DNA from: Flavobacterium jumunjinense
GTDB taxonomy: Bacteria; Bacteroidota; Bacteroidia; Flavobacteriales; Flavobacteriaceae
Length of the DNA: 64,000 nucleotides
Reading direction: 5' to 3'
Assembly (NCBI RefSeq): GCF_021650975.2
Contig: NZ_CP091285.1
Coordinates: forward strand, 930,001-994,000
Below the pieces are notes generated by a model. That model was not told where the DNA came from. It ran no database searches and worked only from the letters and a program-made list of their open reading frames with translations. Made by a program: the position numbers and the translations under genes. This document shows, piece after piece, positions 25,781 through 35,472 of the stretch (positions are counted from its first letter, which is position 1; each line of letters starts with the position of its first letter).

Positions 25781-26193
25781 TATTGAGAAATGAGCTCGTT
25801 TATGCTCCAATAATCCAACATTCGTTTGATTCGCTCTAAATAATCATCATATTTTAATGGTTTTATAACATATCCTGCTATACCAATTTTATAACATTCT
25901 AAAATATCTTTATGATTACTTGATGTAGATAATATAATAGACGGAATATACCTTAGTTGTTCATCGTTTTTTAATATTTCAAGAAATTCTATACCACTAA
26001 TTTTAGGCATATTTAGGTCTAAAAAAATAATATCTGGTATTATTTCTTTCTCTTTAAGAACTGCAAGAGCATCCTCTCCATTGTTTGCTTCTATAATCTT
26101 ATGATTTGCACCTAAAGTTTTTAAAACTCTATTGAATTTCATTACTTCGATTGCGTCATCTTCAATTAAAAGAATATTTAGTGATTTCGTCAT
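25780..26193 (-). CDS. Single-domain (CheY-like) response regulator
   Basis: 137-residue receiver without an output domain: DD at 12-13, phosphoacceptor Asp59 in IIFLDLNMPKISG, conserved STS after the fourth strand and a Lys-Pro near the end (VIKPLKYDD). It is the first gene of the H-NOX operon and is translationally coupled to the H-NOX gene. In a system with two kinases and an HPt it could be a phosphate sink or an intermediate of the relay. Confidence 0.92.
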   Translation of the reverse strand: MTKSLNILLIEDDAIEVMKFNRVLKTLGANHKIIEANNGEDALAVLKEKEIIPDIIFLDLNMPKISGIEFLEILKNDEQLRYIPSIILSTSSNHKDILECYKIGIAGYVIKPLKYDDYLERIKRMLDYWSINELISQ

Positions 26194-26221
26194 ATGGCTA
26201 ATATGTATAGTTTTTCAATAT

Positions 26222-26311
26222 CAAAAGTAATATTAATTTAACAGAACGCTTACACATATAAGCCTGAAGCACTTTTTCTATAGACAAATGAACAAAAAGT
26301 ATAGACGAATG
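26222..26311 (-). promoter_or_regulatory. Promoter of the NO operon with paired LytTR-type repeats
   Basis: On minus, TACTTTTG (26222-26229) matches TAnnTTTG, predicting a start about 22 nt before the receiver gene. Upstream, the plus strand shows TATAGACAAATG (26279-26290) and TATAGACGAATG (26300-26311): two 12-bp near-identical direct repeats 21 bp apart. No TTTG -33 box is present. From the last base of the -7 box to the first repeat base is 50 bp, as in the element at 19248-19337. Confidence 0.55.
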
Positions 26312-26315
26312 GTTT

Positions 26316-26681
26316 TTACGATTTTTCCATTTCCATTCTTGTTTTTTTAGTTAAACTTCCATAAACTAATTCATAAGAATGATTAATTAATTCTATCATC
26401 AAATTATTAGGCACATCTGAATTAAAAGTAACAGTATTCCAATGTACCTTACTCATATGATAACCTGGCTTCACAGCTTCATAATTTGCCCTAAGTTCCA
26501 AAGCTCTTTCTGGGTTGCATTTTAAATTAAGTGAAGGAGTTCCTTTTTCCCAGTTTTTCAATGAAGTTAGACAAAACATTTTCCCACCTACTTTAAATAC
26601 TAATGTATCTTCATCAAATGGAAAATGCTCAGTTACGCCATTTTTAGATAGGCAAAACTCATATAATTGTTGAATATTCAT
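26316..26681 (-). CDS. MmcQ/YjbR family protein
   Basis: 121-residue cytosolic protein of the YjbR fold, a double-wing-like fold seen in DNA-binding proteins; function unproven. Family marks: a start of the type MNIQQLYEFCLSKNGVTEHF, FKVGGKMFCL, LNLKCNPERALELR and GYHMSKVHWNTV. It ends right next to the regulatory repeats of the NO operon, but on the same strand and without an obvious functional link. It is separated from gltD by about 40 bp and could be the last gene of the gltBD transcript. Confidence 0.88.
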   Translation of the reverse strand: MNIQQLYEFCLSKNGVTEHFPFDEDTLVFKVGGKMFCLTSLKNWEKGTPSLNLKCNPERALELRANYEAVKPGYHMSKVHWNTVTFNSDVPNNLMIELINHSYELVYGSLTKKTRMEMEKS

Positions 26682-26722
26682 AACTAATTTTAAAAAACTA
26701 AGATACTTAAAATTTATGAATT

Positions 26723-28189
26723 TTAAATTCTAGGCAAATCAAAACCTTCTTTTAACGGCAAATTAGATTTACCCATCAAATACTCATCAATATAATAGGC
26801 TACTTGTCTACCTTCAGATATTGCCCAAACAATTAATGATTGTCCACGACGCATATCTCCTGCCGCAAAAATACCTTTTACGTTTGTAGCATAGTCTTTT
26901 TCAGTTGCTTTAATATTAGTTCTGAAATCCATTTCAACTCCTAGTTGTTCTGCTAACGTTTTTTCAGCTCCTGTAAAACCAAGCGCTAACAAAACCATAT
27001 CACAATCCCAATCTTTTTCAGTATTTGGCACTTCAATTAATTGAGGACGTTCTCCTTCTTTAAAAATCCACTCTACCTCAACGGTTTTTAAGCCTACTAA
27101 ATTTCCTTTTTTATCACCCAAAAATTCTTTAGTAGAAATACTAAAAAATCGTTCCACACCTTCTTTATGAGAAGAAGTCGTTTTCAATTTCATTGGCCAA
27201 TAAGGCCACGGTTGATTGGCAGGTCGACCAACAGTTGGTTTTGTTAATATTTCAAAATTTGTTACAGAAACAGCTCCATGACGATTACTTGTTCCAATAC
27301 AATCGGAACCAGTATCTCCACCACCAATAACAATTACTTTTTTATCTTTAGCCGATAAAACCTTATCAAATTGTATTAAACCATCAACATATTGATTGTT
27401 TAATTTTAAAAATTCCATAGCTTGATGCACTCCTTTCAAATGATTTCCTTTAATAGGAATCCCTCTTCTTTCGGTTGCACCTCCACACATTAAAACCGCA
27501 TCATAATCGGCCTTTATTGTTTCTACGCTTATGTTATTACCTACGTAGGCATTCGTTTTAAAAATAATGCCTTCTTCTTTTAAAACTTCAATTCTTCTGT
27601 CGATAATTTGTTTTTCCAATTTAAAATCGGGAATTCCATAACGCAATAAACCACCTACTTTTGCATCACGCTCAAAAACAGTAACAGTATGTCCTGCTCT
27701 ATTTAATTGTTGGGCTGCTGCCAAACCAGAAGGTCCAGATCCTATTACTGCTACTCTTTTATCGGTTCTTACTTTTGGAGGATGTGCTACTATCCAACCT
27801 TCTTTAAAAGCCGTTTCCACTATATTCTTCTCAATATTTTCAATACTTACTGGATCTTCATTGATTCCAAGTACACAAGCTTCTTCGCATGGTGCTGGAC
27901 ACAATCTTCCTGTAAATTCCGGGAAATTATTTGTGGAATGCAAAATTGCAGCGGCTTCTTTCCATCTTCCTTTATAAACTTTATCATTAAAATCGGGAAT
28001 TAAGTTTCCTAATGGACAACCGCTATGGCAAAATGGTATCCCACAATCCATACATCTTGCACCTTGTGATTTTAATTTGGTTTCCTCAAGTGGAATGGTA
28101 AATTCATTATAATTTTGAAGACGTTCTTCAACTTTAATATAGTCCTCGTCTATTCTTTCGTATTCTAAAAATCCTGTTGGCTTTCCCAT
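26723..28189 (-). CDS. gltD: Glutamate synthase small subunit
   Basis: NAD(P)H-oxidising subunit of GOGAT, 488 residues. Iron-sulfur cysteines are in CMDCGIPFCHSGCPLGN and CPAPCEEAC near the N-terminus. FAD and NAD(P) Rossmann motifs are VIGSGPSGLAAAQ and VIGGGDTGSDC. The C-terminal GIFAAGDMRRGQSLIVWAI is the usual FAD end motif. It passes electrons to the large subunit encoded 4 bp upstream in the same operon. Confidence 0.97.
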   Translation of the reverse strand: MGKPTGFLEYERIDEDYIKVEERLQNYNEFTIPLEETKLKSQGARCMDCGIPFCHSGCPLGNLIPDFNDKVYKGRWKEAAAILHSTNNFPEFTGRLCPAPCEEACVLGINEDPVSIENIEKNIVETAFKEGWIVAHPPKVRTDKRVAVIGSGPSGLAAAQQLNRAGHTVTVFERDAKVGGLLRYGIPDFKLEKQIIDRRIEVLKEEGIIFKTNAYVGNNISVETIKADYDAVLMCGGATERRGIPIKGNHLKGVHQAMEFLKLNNQYVDGLIQFDKVLSAKDKKVIVIGGGDTGSDCIGTSNRHGAVSVTNFEILTKPTVGRPANQPWPYWPMKLKTTSSHKEGVERFFSISTKEFLGDKKGNLVGLKTVEVEWIFKEGERPQLIEVPNTEKDWDCDMVLLALGFTGAEKTLAEQLGVEMDFRTNIKATEKDYATNVKGIFAAGDMRRGQSLIVWAISEGRQVAYYIDEYLMGKSNLPLKEGFDLPRI

Positions 28190-28193
28190 ATTC

Positions 28194-31100
28194 TTATTGC
28201 TTTACAAGGTTTTCTTGTTCTAGTCGTATTAAGGCTTGTTTGTATTCTTCTGGTAGTACTTTTATAAATTTTGATAATTGGTTTTCCCAATTTTCTAAAA
28301 TGCGTTGGGCTAAAGGACTCATTGTTGCATTATAATGATTTTCAATTAACTGTTTTAATTCTTGAACATCTTCTTCTAAAACAACAGAATCTAAATTCAA
28401 ACCTTCCTTATTACATTGCTTATCAAAAGTACCATTAACATCATATATGTAAGCAATTCCACCGCTCATTCCTGCTCCAAAATTACGACCTACTTCTCCT
28501 AAAACAACTGCCACTCCACCTGTCATATACTCACAACCATGATCTCCAATTCCTTCAACAACTGCTGTTGCTCCTGAATTTCTTACACAAAAACGTTCTC
28601 CAGCTTTACCATTAATATAAACTTCACCAGAAGTTGCTCCATATAAAGCAACATTTCCAATAATTACATTTTCTTCAGGAACAATAGTAGCTTCCTCAGG
28701 AACTTTCACAATTAATTTTGCACCTGACAATCCTTTTCCTAAATAATCATTTGAATTTCCATTAATTACTAATGTCAATCCTTTTGTTGCGAAAGCTCCA
28801 AAACTTTGCCCTGCTGAACCTGTAAAATTAATTTTCAAAGTGTTTTCAGGCAATCCTTGAGAACCGTATATTTTTGAAATTTCGTTACTTAAAATAGCGC
28901 CAAAAGCTCTATCCATATTGGTAATCTTAGATTCCAAAACTATTTTTTCTTTTCTAAACAAAGCAGGATGTGCTTGACGAATGATTTTAAAATCTAATGA
29001 TTTTTCTAAATGATGATCTTGCGATTCAGTATTATATAATTTAGTGTCTTGTGGTACTTTTACTTGGTGTAAAATTGGCGATAAATCTAAACCTAACGCT
29101 TTATAATGTTTTATCGTTTTGTTTCTGTTCAATTTTTGAACTTGACCTACCATTTCATTAACCGTTCTAAATCCTAATTGTGCCATAATTTCTCTTAACT
29201 CTTGCGCTACGAAATACATAAAATTCACAACGTGTTCTGGTTTTCCTTCAAATTTCTTACGCAATTCTGGATTTTGAGTAGCTATTCCTACTGGACAAGT
29301 ATTCAAATGACAAACACGCATCATAATACAACCCGAAGCTACTAATGGAGCTGTTGCAAAACCAAATTCTTCAGCACCAAGTAAGCAAGCAATAGCTACA
29401 TCACGGCCGGTTTTTAACTGGCCATCACATTCTAGAACTACTCGATTTCTTAGGTTGTTCATTACTAATGTTTGTTGGGCTTCAGCCAAACCTAATTCCC
29501 ATGGTAATCCAGCATGTTTTAGAGATGTTAAAGGTGTTGCTCCCGTCCCACCATCGTGACCTGATATTAAAATCACATCTCCTTTTGCCTTTGCTACTCC
29601 AGCTGCGACGGTACCAATTCCCACTTCCGAAACCAATTTAACATTGATTCTTGCTTCTCTATTAGCTGATTTTAAATCGTAGATTAATTGCGATAAATCT
29701 TCAATTGAATAAATATCGTGATGTGGTGGCGGAGAAATTAAACCTACATAAGGTGTAGAGTTTCTAGTTTTAGCAATATCTGGATTTACTTTTGGTCCAG
29801 GCAATTGCCCTCCTTCACCAGGTTTCGCCCCTTGAGCCATTTTAATTTGGATTTCGGAAGCATTTGTAAGATAATTCGAAGTTACTCCAAATCGACCCGA
29901 AGCTACTTGTTTAATGGCTGAATTTTTCCAATCTCCATTTGAATCTTTGTAAAAACGTTCTTCATCTTCTCCTCCTTCACCAGAATTACTTTTTCCGCCA
30001 ATTCTATTCATAGCAACCGCTAAATTCTCATGTGCTTCTTTGCTAATAGAACCATAAGACATAGCCCCAGTTTTAAAACGCTTCACAATATTTGTCCATG
30101 GCTCTACTTCTTCTAATGGAATGGGATCATAATTGGTAAACTCAAACAAACCTCTAATTGTCATTAAATGTTGAGCTTGTTCATTTATCAAAGTTGAATA
30201 CTCTTTAAACGTACTGTGTTTATTAGTTCTAACGGATTCTTGTAATTTAGCTACGGTTAATGGATTAAAAGCATGCTTTTCTCCACTTCTTCTCCATTTA
30301 TATTGTCCTCCAAAATCCAATCCTAAATCAGCTTCTATTATTTCTTTCCCGTAAGCCTTTTTATGTCGATTAAAAATCTCTTTTTCAATTTCTCTTAATC
30401 CAATGCCTTGAATACGAGTAATAGTGTTTGGGAAATATGCTTCAACTACTTTAGTATTTAAGCCAACACATTCAAACAATTGCGCACCACGATAAGAATT
30501 TAATGTAGAGATTCCTATTTTATTCATCACTTTAAGAATTCCCATTCCTACAGCTTTATTATAATTTACAATAGCATCTATATAATCTACATTTTCAATT
30601 TCTTTATCTTGGACTTGTTTAAAAACAATTTCATTAACGATATAAGGATTAATTGCACTAGCACCATAACCAAACAACAACGCAAAATGATGCACTTCTC
30701 TAGGTTCAGCCGATTCTATGATAATACTTACTTTTGCACGTTTACCTATTTTATATAGTTCGTGATTAACATAAGAACAAGCCAATAAAGCAGGAATTGG
30801 AGCCATTTTACTATTAACTCCTCTGTCAGATAGTATAATAATGTTACTTCCATCATCAATTGCTTTTGAAGCTTGTTTCACCAAATTAGTAAGCGAATGT
30901 TCCAATTCGTTTAAACCTTTATTTACTTCGTAAAGTATTGAGATATTAGTTATCACAAAATCAGGATTATTAGTGTAATTTTTAATCTTATCTAAATCGT
31001 GTTTTGAAATAACTGGATTTTGAATTTTTAGTTTTCGACATTGGTCTTCATTGATATTAAAGATGTTTATGTCTTTACCTAATGTTAAGCTTATATCTGT

Positions 31101-32699
31101 AATTAATTTTTCGCGAATACCATCCAATGGTGGATTTGTAACTTGAGCAAATAACTGTTTGAAATAATTGTATATCAACTGAGGCTTTTCAGACAATATA
31201 GCGATTGGAGTATCATTTCCCATTGAACCAATTGGTTCCTTACCTGTTTGAGCCATAGGAAGAATAATCGTTTTTAAATCTTCTTCAGTGTAACCAAAAA
31301 GCACCTGACGTTTTTCCAGAAGATCTTCTGTATGCTTTATTTCTCCTTCCTTGGCAGGAATATCTTTTAGATGTACTAAGTTTTTATCTAACCATTTTCT
31401 ATATGGATGTTTAGAAACGATATCTTCTTTAATTTCTTCATCATTAATAATTCGCCCCTGATTCATGTTTACTAAGAACATTTTACCAGGCTCTAATCTT
31501 CCATGATATTCAATATTCTTTGGATCAATTTCAATTACTCCTGTTTCGGAAGACATAATAACAAAACCATCTTTAGTAACTGTATATCGAGAAGGACGCA
31601 AACCATTTCTATCTAAAACCGCACCGATATAATTACCATCTGTAAAAGGAATAGATGCAGGACCATCCCAAGGCTCCATAATACAAGAATTATATTCGTA
31701 AAATGCTTTTTTAGCTTCAGACATATGTGGATTTTTCTCCCAAGCTTCCGGCACTAACATCATCATTACTTCAGGTAAAGAACGACCCGTCATTAGTAAC
31801 AATTCAACTACCATATCCATTTGAGCAGAATCTGATTTTCCAGGCAATATTATTGGAAACAAACTTTTAATATCTTCTCCAAACCAATCACTTTCCATTA
31901 ATTCTTGACGAGATAACAATCTAGAGACGTTTCCTCTAAGTGTATTAATTTCACCATTATGACACATATATCGAAATGGTTGTGCTAAATCCCAAGTAGG
32001 AAAAGTATTGGTTGAAAAACGTTGATGAACAAGTGCTAATCGTGTAACTAAAGAAGGATCTTGTAAATCTTTATAATATAATTTTATATCTTCGGGAATC
32101 AATAAACCTTTAAAAATAATTATTTTAGTTGAAAGACTTGGCAAATAAAAACGAGTACTTTCAGAAAGTTTAGAATCATGGATATGATGCTCTGTTTGTT
32201 TTCGCGCTGTAAATAGCTTCAAGTTAAAGTCAAAATCATCTTGATTATTATTTTGTTTGCCTACAAAAATTTGTTTGATGAAAGGTTCTGTCTCAGAAGC
32301 TATTCTACCAATGACAGAAGCATCTACAGGGACTTCTCTCCAACCTAAAACCACCATTTTTTGTAATTTTATATAATGTTCTAATTTTTCAATGCAATAA
32401 TTCCGTTGATTTTCCCTTTTTGGAAGAAAGACATTACTAACTGCATATTCTCCTTCTTTTGGCAAACTAAAATCACAATTTTTAACAAAGAAATCATGGG
32501 GAATATCAATTAAAATTCCAGCACCATCACCTGTCTTTCCATCTGCACTAACAGCACCTCTATGCTCTAATTTTTCAAGAATTTCTAATGCTTTATGAAT
32601 TATTTCATTGGATTTATTTCCTTTTAAACTACAAATAAATCCAGCACCACAATTATCATGTTCAAATTCTGGCAAATAGAGTCCTTGTTTTTTTAGCAT
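28194..32699 (-). CDS. gltB: Glutamate synthase large subunit
   Basis: Ferredoxin/NADPH-type GOGAT alpha subunit, 1501 residues. It forms glutamate from glutamine and 2-oxoglutarate. Class II amidotransferase domain with catalytic Cys17 after a 16-residue propeptide (EFEHDNCGAGF), central domain, FMN domain with a 3Fe-4S cluster of spacing C-x5-C-x4-C (CIMMRVCHLNTC), and C-terminal right-handed beta helix with repeated Gly-rich turns (GKAGERFCVRNSGATAVVEG). It heads the gltBD operon. Confidence 0.98.
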   Translation of the reverse strand: MLKKQGLYLPEFEHDNCGAGFICSLKGNKSNEIIHKALEILEKLEHRGAVSADGKTGDGAGILIDIPHDFFVKNCDFSLPKEGEYAVSNVFLPKRENQRNYCIEKLEHYIKLQKMVVLGWREVPVDASVIGRIASETEPFIKQIFVGKQNNNQDDFDFNLKLFTARKQTEHHIHDSKLSESTRFYLPSLSTKIIIFKGLLIPEDIKLYYKDLQDPSLVTRLALVHQRFSTNTFPTWDLAQPFRYMCHNGEINTLRGNVSRLLSRQELMESDWFGEDIKSLFPIILPGKSDSAQMDMVVELLLMTGRSLPEVMMMLVPEAWEKNPHMSEAKKAFYEYNSCIMEPWDGPASIPFTDGNYIGAVLDRNGLRPSRYTVTKDGFVIMSSETGVIEIDPKNIEYHGRLEPGKMFLVNMNQGRIINDEEIKEDIVSKHPYRKWLDKNLVHLKDIPAKEGEIKHTEDLLEKRQVLFGYTEEDLKTIILPMAQTGKEPIGSMGNDTPIAILSEKPQLIYNYFKQLFAQVTNPPLDGIREKLITDISLTLGKDINIFNINEDQCRKLKIQNPVISKHDLDKIKNYTNNPDFVITNISILYEVNKGLNELEHSLTNLVKQASKAIDDGSNIIILSDRGVNSKMAPIPALLACSYVNHELYKIGKRAKVSIIIESAEPREVHHFALLFGYGASAINPYIVNEIVFKQVQDKEIENVDYIDAIVNYNKAVGMGILKVMNKIGISTLNSYRGAQLFECVGLNTKVVEAYFPNTITRIQGIGLREIEKEIFNRHKKAYGKEIIEADLGLDFGGQYKWRRSGEKHAFNPLTVAKLQESVRTNKHSTFKEYSTLINEQAQHLMTIRGLFEFTNYDPIPLEEVEPWTNIVKRFKTGAMSYGSISKEAHENLAVAMNRIGGKSNSGEGGEDEERFYKDSNGDWKNSAIKQVASGRFGVTSNYLTNASEIQIKMAQGAKPGEGGQLPGPKVNPDIAKTRNSTPYVGLISPPPHHDIYSIEDLSQLIYDLKSANREARINVKLVSEVGIGTVAAGVAKAKGDVILISGHDGGTGATPLTSLKHAGLPWELGLAEAQQTLVMNNLRNRVVLECDGQLKTGRDVAIACLLGAEEFGFATAPLVASGCIMMRVCHLNTCPVGIATQNPELRKKFEGKPEHVVNFMYFVAQELREIMAQLGFRTVNEMVGQVQKLNRNKTIKHYKALGLDLSPILHQVKVPQDTKLYNTESQDHHLEKSLDFKIIRQAHPALFRKEKIVLESKITNMDRAFGAILSNEISKIYGSQGLPENTLKINFTGSAGQSFGAFATKGLTLVINGNSNDYLGKGLSGAKLIVKVPEEATIVPEENVIIGNVALYGATSGEVYINGKAGERFCVRNSGATAVVEGIGDHGCEYMTGGVAVVLGEVGRNFGAGMSGGIAYIYDVNGTFDKQCNKEGLNLDSVVLEEDVQELKQLIENHYNATMSPLAQRILENWENQLSKFIKVLPEEYKQALIRLEQENLVKQ

Positions 32700-32825
32700 A
32701 AGATAAAATTATTTAACGTGTTCATTATTAGATGATTTCTACTAATTTATGATGAACAATTCGAAAAATAAAATTATGTATGTATTATTCCGATTATGAA
32801 AATTAAAAGGTTTTAAATAATTAAT

Positions 32826-32840
32826 TTGATAATTAATCAA
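32826..32840. promoter_or_regulatory. Palindrome TTGAT-N5-ATCAA upstream of gltB
   Basis: Perfect 5-bp arms around AATTA, about 130 bp upstream of gltB. CRP/FNR-like regulators use TTGAT/ATCAA arms but with N4, and the region is very AT-rich, so chance is a real possibility. Confidence 0.2.
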
Positions 32841-32894
32841 TCTCAAATTATCAAAATGACAATCATTTTTTCTGTTTGAGTCATTCGAAAAAAA

Positions 32895-33653
32895 TTATTC
32901 TATTCTATATAATATTGGTTTTGAAGGAGAAGCATCATTTTCGAAAGATGCAATTTGTAAATTCAGTATATAACTTCCATCTAAAATTATATCCGAAACA
33001 TATATTAATTCTGTAATGGTACAGTTCATTCTAGCATCATCTTTTAAAACTGCAACATCTTTTACATTCCAAAAAGCTTTATGTGCTAATAATTTACCTT
33101 CATCGTGTTCTTTGTCGACACTTGGCAAATCAATTAATAAGTGTTGAATTCCTAATTCTCTAATATAAATTGCGGCCGATTCTTCTAAATAAGGAGGATT
33201 TGTATTTGAATATTTTTTACTTTTTTTACTCTCAAAGTTTGGAAGCGTTCTAATTATTATGGCTTCAGTTTCTTTATTTTTTAAAGCTGATTCAATTTGT
33301 GATTTAGTAATTACCAAATCTTCATTTATTGATTCTGGTTGTACAGAAATTACTTCTGCCGTAAAAAAGAATTTTTGCAAACATTTATTAATACTATAAA
33401 AATCATGCGTAATATGTCCTAAACATTCTGTATGCGTTCCGTGTGCATGAGGGTTAAAGAAAATATTATTGAAGTTTGTAGATGACTTACCTTGGGAAAC
33501 TTTCCCTATCCAATCGCCCATTTTTACGGGTTCAATTTCAGGAACATCTTGATACCAAGCAATTGGATTTTGCTCATTATTTGTTAAAGGTATCGAAATA
33601 TCCAATGGTTTTGATAAGTCTATTTGGTATTTATTGTCTATTGTAGCTTGCAT
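32895..33653 (-). CDS. Cyclase family protein (kynurenine formamidase-like)
   Basis: Metal-dependent hydrolase of 252 residues in the Cyclase family (PF04199 type). The metal-binding motif is HAHGTHTECLGH (family pattern HxGTHxD/ExxxH), followed by IIIRTLPN and LLIDLPSVDKEHDEGKLLAH, which includes a conserved acidic cluster near the active site. Members include arylformamidases, but other kynurenine genes are absent nearby, so the substrate is open. The gene starts 23 bp after hemW on the same strand. Confidence 0.85.
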   Translation of the reverse strand: MQATIDNKYQIDLSKPLDISIPLTNNEQNPIAWYQDVPEIEPVKMGDWIGKVSQGKSSTNFNNIFFNPHAHGTHTECLGHITHDFYSINKCLQKFFFTAEVISVQPESINEDLVITKSQIESALKNKETEAIIIRTLPNFESKKSKKYSNTNPPYLEESAAIYIRELGIQHLLIDLPSVDKEHDEGKLLAHKAFWNVKDVAVLKDDARMNCTITELIYVSDIILDGSYILNLQIASFENDASPSKPILYRIE

Positions 33654-33676
33654 GACTCAATATATTTACATTCTAT

Positions 33677-34810
33677 TTACTCCAAATTTAACAAAAATAA
33701 ATCCGATGCAATTCCGTCACATAAAAACTTACCTTTTTTTGTGGTTTGAAGTACGTTATCTTCAACAACTAACAAATCATCTTCCAAAAAACGTTTTGAC
33801 TCTTTGTTTAGGTAATCAAAATATTTCAATCCGAATTCATTTTTTATCCTATCTAAAGAAACGCCCCAAATCGTTCGTAAACCTGTCATTATATATTCAT
33901 TATAACGATCTGTTAAAGTCAGTTTTTCAGTTTCAATAGGCAACCTATTTTCTTCAATTACTTTAATATATAGTGCATTATTCGAAATATTCCAACCTCT
34001 ATTTACTCCATCATAACTATGTGCAGATGGGCCAATTCCTATATATTTTTTTCCAAGCCAATAACTTGAATTGTTTTTAGAGAAATAATCTGGTTTCCCG
34101 AAATTGGATAATTCATAATGTATGAATCCGTTTTCCTTTAATGTTTCAACTAAAATATAAAAATGTTCTTGTGCTACTTCATCATCAGGTTGTTTAATAA
34201 TTCCTTTTTTAATGAATTTATCTAAAGCAGTCTTAGGCTCGACTGTTAATGCATAACTCGAAATGTGTGGAATTCCAAAAGACAATGCTTTTTCAATGTT
34301 TTGCTTCCATTTTTCATTACTCATATTTGGCACACCATAGATTAAATCTAAAGAAATATTATCGAAATACTGAGTTGCTAACTCCAAACACCGCTGTGCC
34401 TCTTGAGAATCATGCGCCCGATTCATCATCTTCAAATCATCTTCAAAGAAAGATTGAATTCCAATGGATAATCTATTTATATTATTTTTTGAAAGTTGAA
34501 TAATTCGGTCTTCTGTTAAATCATCTGGATTGGCTTCGACTGTTATTTCAGGGTTATCATCAACTTTATAATTTTGATAAACCACATCAATCAACATTTT
34601 CAAATCATCAACATCAAGAATACTAGGTGTTCCACCACCAAAATAGATGGTTGCAACAGTTTCATCTTTAAACTCATCTTTACGCATTGCGATTTCTTTG
34701 GCTAATGCCGAAACCATTTCGTCTTTCTTTTTTAAACTTGTAGAAAAATGAAAGTCGCAGTAATGACATGCTTGTTTGCAAAAAGGAATATGGATGTAGA
34801 TGCCGCTCAT
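33677..34810 (-). CDS. hemW: Radical SAM haem chaperone HemW
   Basis: 377-residue radical SAM protein. The cluster cysteines are C11-x3-C15-x2-C18 in FCKQACHYCDF, with Phe where true coproporphyrinogen oxidases (HemN) carry a fourth Cys. It also has the family motifs FGGGTPS, VEANPDDLT and SIGIQSF, and the C-terminal HemN-like domain (GLRTIWGV). HemW is thought to hand haem to target proteins rather than oxidise coproporphyrinogen. Confidence 0.93.
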   Translation of the reverse strand: MSGIYIHIPFCKQACHYCDFHFSTSLKKKDEMVSALAKEIAMRKDEFKDETVATIYFGGGTPSILDVDDLKMLIDVVYQNYKVDDNPEITVEANPDDLTEDRIIQLSKNNINRLSIGIQSFFEDDLKMMNRAHDSQEAQRCLELATQYFDNISLDLIYGVPNMSNEKWKQNIEKALSFGIPHISSYALTVEPKTALDKFIKKGIIKQPDDEVAQEHFYILVETLKENGFIHYELSNFGKPDYFSKNNSSYWLGKKYIGIGPSAHSYDGVNRGWNISNNALYIKVIEENRLPIETEKLTLTDRYNEYIMTGLRTIWGVSLDRIKNEFGLKYFDYLNKESKRFLEDDLLVVEDNVLQTTKKGKFLCDGIASDLFLLNLE

Positions 34811-34863
34811 TTTTTTTAGTATTCAGTTTTCGGTATTCATTATTCAGTTTTATCAACTGAATG

Positions 34864-35418
34864 CTATTTCTTAACTCTATTCTCGTTTTGTTTCACGAAA
34901 GCATCCCAACCAGAATAACTTTTTCCAACTTCCACTCTTCCAGAATTGAAAAAGTGACATACTGCTGCAGCCAAACCATCGGTTGAATCGAGGTTTTTTG
35001 GTAATGTTTTTAAACCCAAAAGTTGTTGTAACATTTTAGCTACTTGTTCTTTACTAGCATTACCATTTCCTGTAATTGCCATTTTTATTTTTTTAGGTTC
35101 ATATTCTGTAATGGGAATATCTCTAGACAAACCTGCTGCCATAGCTACACCTTGCGCTCTTCCTAACTTCAACATCGATTGTACATTTTTCCCAAAGAAA
35201 GGTGCTTCAATCGCAATTTCATCTGGATGATAGGTTTCGATAAGTTCAATAGTTCGTTCGAAAATAACTTTCAACTTCTTATAATGGTCATCATATTTAT
35301 TAAGAACTAATTCGTTTAACTGAAGAAATTCCATTTTTTTATTCACGACTTTAATTAATCCGAATCCCATTATTGTTGTTCCAGGGTCAATTCCTAATAT
35401 GATACGTTCGTTTGCCAA
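34864..35418 (-). CDS. ruvC: Holliday junction endonuclease RuvC
   Basis: Resolves four-way recombination junctions as a dimer with RuvAB. At 184 residues, the RNase H-fold acidic residues are visible: Asp11 in LGIDPGTTIMG, Glu in IEAPFFGKNVQS, and the DSTDGLAAAVCH motif. It lies 53 bp upstream of hemW on the same strand. The short gap contains repeats of TATTCAGTTTT and no gene. Confidence 0.95.
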   Translation of the reverse strand: MANERIILGIDPGTTIMGFGLIKVVNKKMEFLQLNELVLNKYDDHYKKLKVIFERTIELIETYHPDEIAIEAPFFGKNVQSMLKLGRAQGVAMAAGLSRDIPITEYEPKKIKMAITGNGNASKEQVAKMLQQLLGLKTLPKNLDSTDGLAAAVCHFFNSGRVEVGKSYSGWDAFVKQNENRVKK

Positions 35419-35472
35419 TATTTTAGTTTAAAAGTTTAAAGTTTAAAGCGTAAAGTTTGTTACTTTGCGGCA

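Noticed and set aside
19305..26311. Direct repeats flanking the NO operon as attachment sites of a mobile module
   Set aside because: Each end carries a pair of repeats at 21-bp spacing with a promoter box at a fixed 50-bp distance; there is no integrase or tRNA at the ends. A regulator site explains this better.
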